6,280 nucleotides of DNA from Planctomycetota bacterium. Lineage in GTDB: Bacteria; Planctomycetota; UBA1135; GCA-002686595. Below, one piece after another: positions 5,807 through 6,280 of the stretch. The notes under the pieces were generated by a model. It was not told the origin of the DNA and searched no databases. It was given only the letters and a program-made list of their open reading frames with translations. Made by a program: the position numbers and the translations under genes. The number at the start of each line of letters is the position of its first letter. Position 1 is the first letter of the stretch. The stretch is from assembly GCA_022447405.1 (NCBI GenBank), contig JAKVCE010000134.1:1-6280 (forward strand), written 5' to 3'.

Positions 5807-6280
5807 AAGAGGGTGTAGATGAAGGGCGCGACCAGGGGAGAGGTCGCGGCGACGAACAAGAGGCTGCCGATCGTCAGGAGGATCGTGACGAGGGGCATCA
5901 GGTACCAGTGTCCGCGGCGGACGAAGGCCACGAGCAGCTCGAGGATCGTGTCGATGCGCGGGCCGATCTTGTAGAGGATGAAGCCGATGAGCCCGAGGAT
6001 GAGGGCAGTCAGGGTCCAGCCAGCTGCGCCAGCAGGCATGAGGTCGAGCAAGGCCGCGCCGCCAATGACGATCGCGAAGATGGTCCCGAGGAGGGCGGCG
6101 ACCTTCAGGAGGGAGGGGAGCGGCTTCTCTTCGCCACGATAGGTGGAGGCGTACATCACGCCCAGGATGAGCGCGAGGCCGAGGTACCAGGGGAGCCATG
6201 GCGGGAGCTCGCTGCGCGGGGGCTCTAAGGCGGGTCTAGACGCAGCGGCAGTGCTCGCTGTGAGGCCTGGCGTGAGTTCG
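5803..6280 (-). CDS. Multi-pass membrane protein with DUF5989-like C-terminus (5' end outside window)
   Basis: The frame is open from the right window edge to the TAG at 5805-5803; 158 residues are visible. A GTG at 6159 or ATG at 6156 could be taken as the start, but both lie inside a hydrophobic run (WYLGLALILGVMYASTY), have no Shine-Dalgarno sequence, and are preceded by 40 further open codons, so the true start is probably outside. In order I see a Pro/Ala-rich stretch and then membrane segments at visible residues of about 29-47, 57-81 and 86-103. An amphipathic stretch (PRIDTILELLVAFVRRGHW) and a fourth segment (LMPLVTILLTIGSLLFVA) follow, and the end is LVAPFIYTLF. That ending, with the ELLVAFVRRGHWYLMP lead-in, is the pattern I know from DUF5989. 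The part before it could correspond to an SxtJ-like membrane domain, so this may be a fusion of two usually neighbouring genes. The function is unknown; family members sit in polysaccharide or natural-product clusters with carbamoyltransferases. The gene converges on the propeller gene, with 6 nt between the two stop codons. Confidence 0.78.
   Translation of the reverse strand, partial: ELTPGLTASTAAASRPALEPPRSELPPWLPWYLGLALILGVMYASTYRGEEKPLPSLLKVAALLGTIFAIVIGGAALLDLMPAGAAGWTLTALILGLIGFILYKIGPRIDTILELLVAFVRRGHWYLMPLVTILLTIGSLLFVAATSPLVAPFIYTLF

Noticed and set aside
5756..6199. Minus-strand open frame of 147 codons in another frame over the last membrane gene
   Set aside because: It is Arg/Pro/His-rich low-complexity text, while the alternative frame gives regular membrane segments and the VAPFIYTLF ending.
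5908..6228. Plus-strand open frame of 106 codons at the right end
   Set aside because: It is an acidic Glu/Asp-rich antisense shadow of the hydrophobic membrane protein, as expected from complementing Leu/Val codons.

Overview
The window is G+C-rich DNA that most resembles Planctomycetota, probably a marine lineage of the Poly30/Pla163 type. That placement is an inference from memory: the large secreted protein ends in a six-cysteine domain (YCFGDG...CPCGN...GC...FGDGLRCAGG) that I associate with those bacteria. Coding is dense and uses several GTG starts. I see no tRNA, rRNA, CRISPR array or transposon.

Layout. Positions 1-2814 hold three genes on the plus strand: the C-terminal part of a radical SAM protein (its 5' end lies outside the window), a GNAT-type acyltransferase with two halves, and a NodB-type polysaccharide deacetylase. 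The last two are 6 nt apart and surely co-transcribed. Together they look like the edge of an exopolysaccharide or glycolipid biosynthesis cluster. At 2832-2969 on the minus strand there is a 45-residue single-pass membrane protein. A divergent intergenic stretch of 100 bp follows, and then a 908-residue secreted Asp-box (BNR) beta-propeller protein on the plus strand at 3070-5796. The window closes with the 3' part of a multi-pass membrane protein on the minus strand (5803-6280). Its C-terminus ends VAPFIYTLF, the signature I know from DUF5989 proteins, which often lie next to SxtJ-type membrane proteins in polysaccharide or carbamoyltransferase clusters.

Two points stand out. First, the 45-residue protein and the last membrane protein share an ending of the form VAPxxYx[LM]F, although they are separate genes flanking the propeller gene. 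This suggests two related small membrane components of one envelope or polysaccharide system. Second, at both convergent gene junctions the two opposing stop codons pair with each other inside one short hairpin with a 4-nt loop (2812-2834 and 5793-5806). This gives compact bidirectional 3'-end structures without T-tracts.

How the genes may work together is inference. The deacetylase could remove N-acetyl groups from an amino sugar and the acyltransferase could put a different acyl group on, while the radical SAM enzyme makes a further modification of a lipid or sugar. The small membrane proteins would serve assembly or export. The propeller protein is exported to the cell surface or beyond, and its link to the cluster is positional only.
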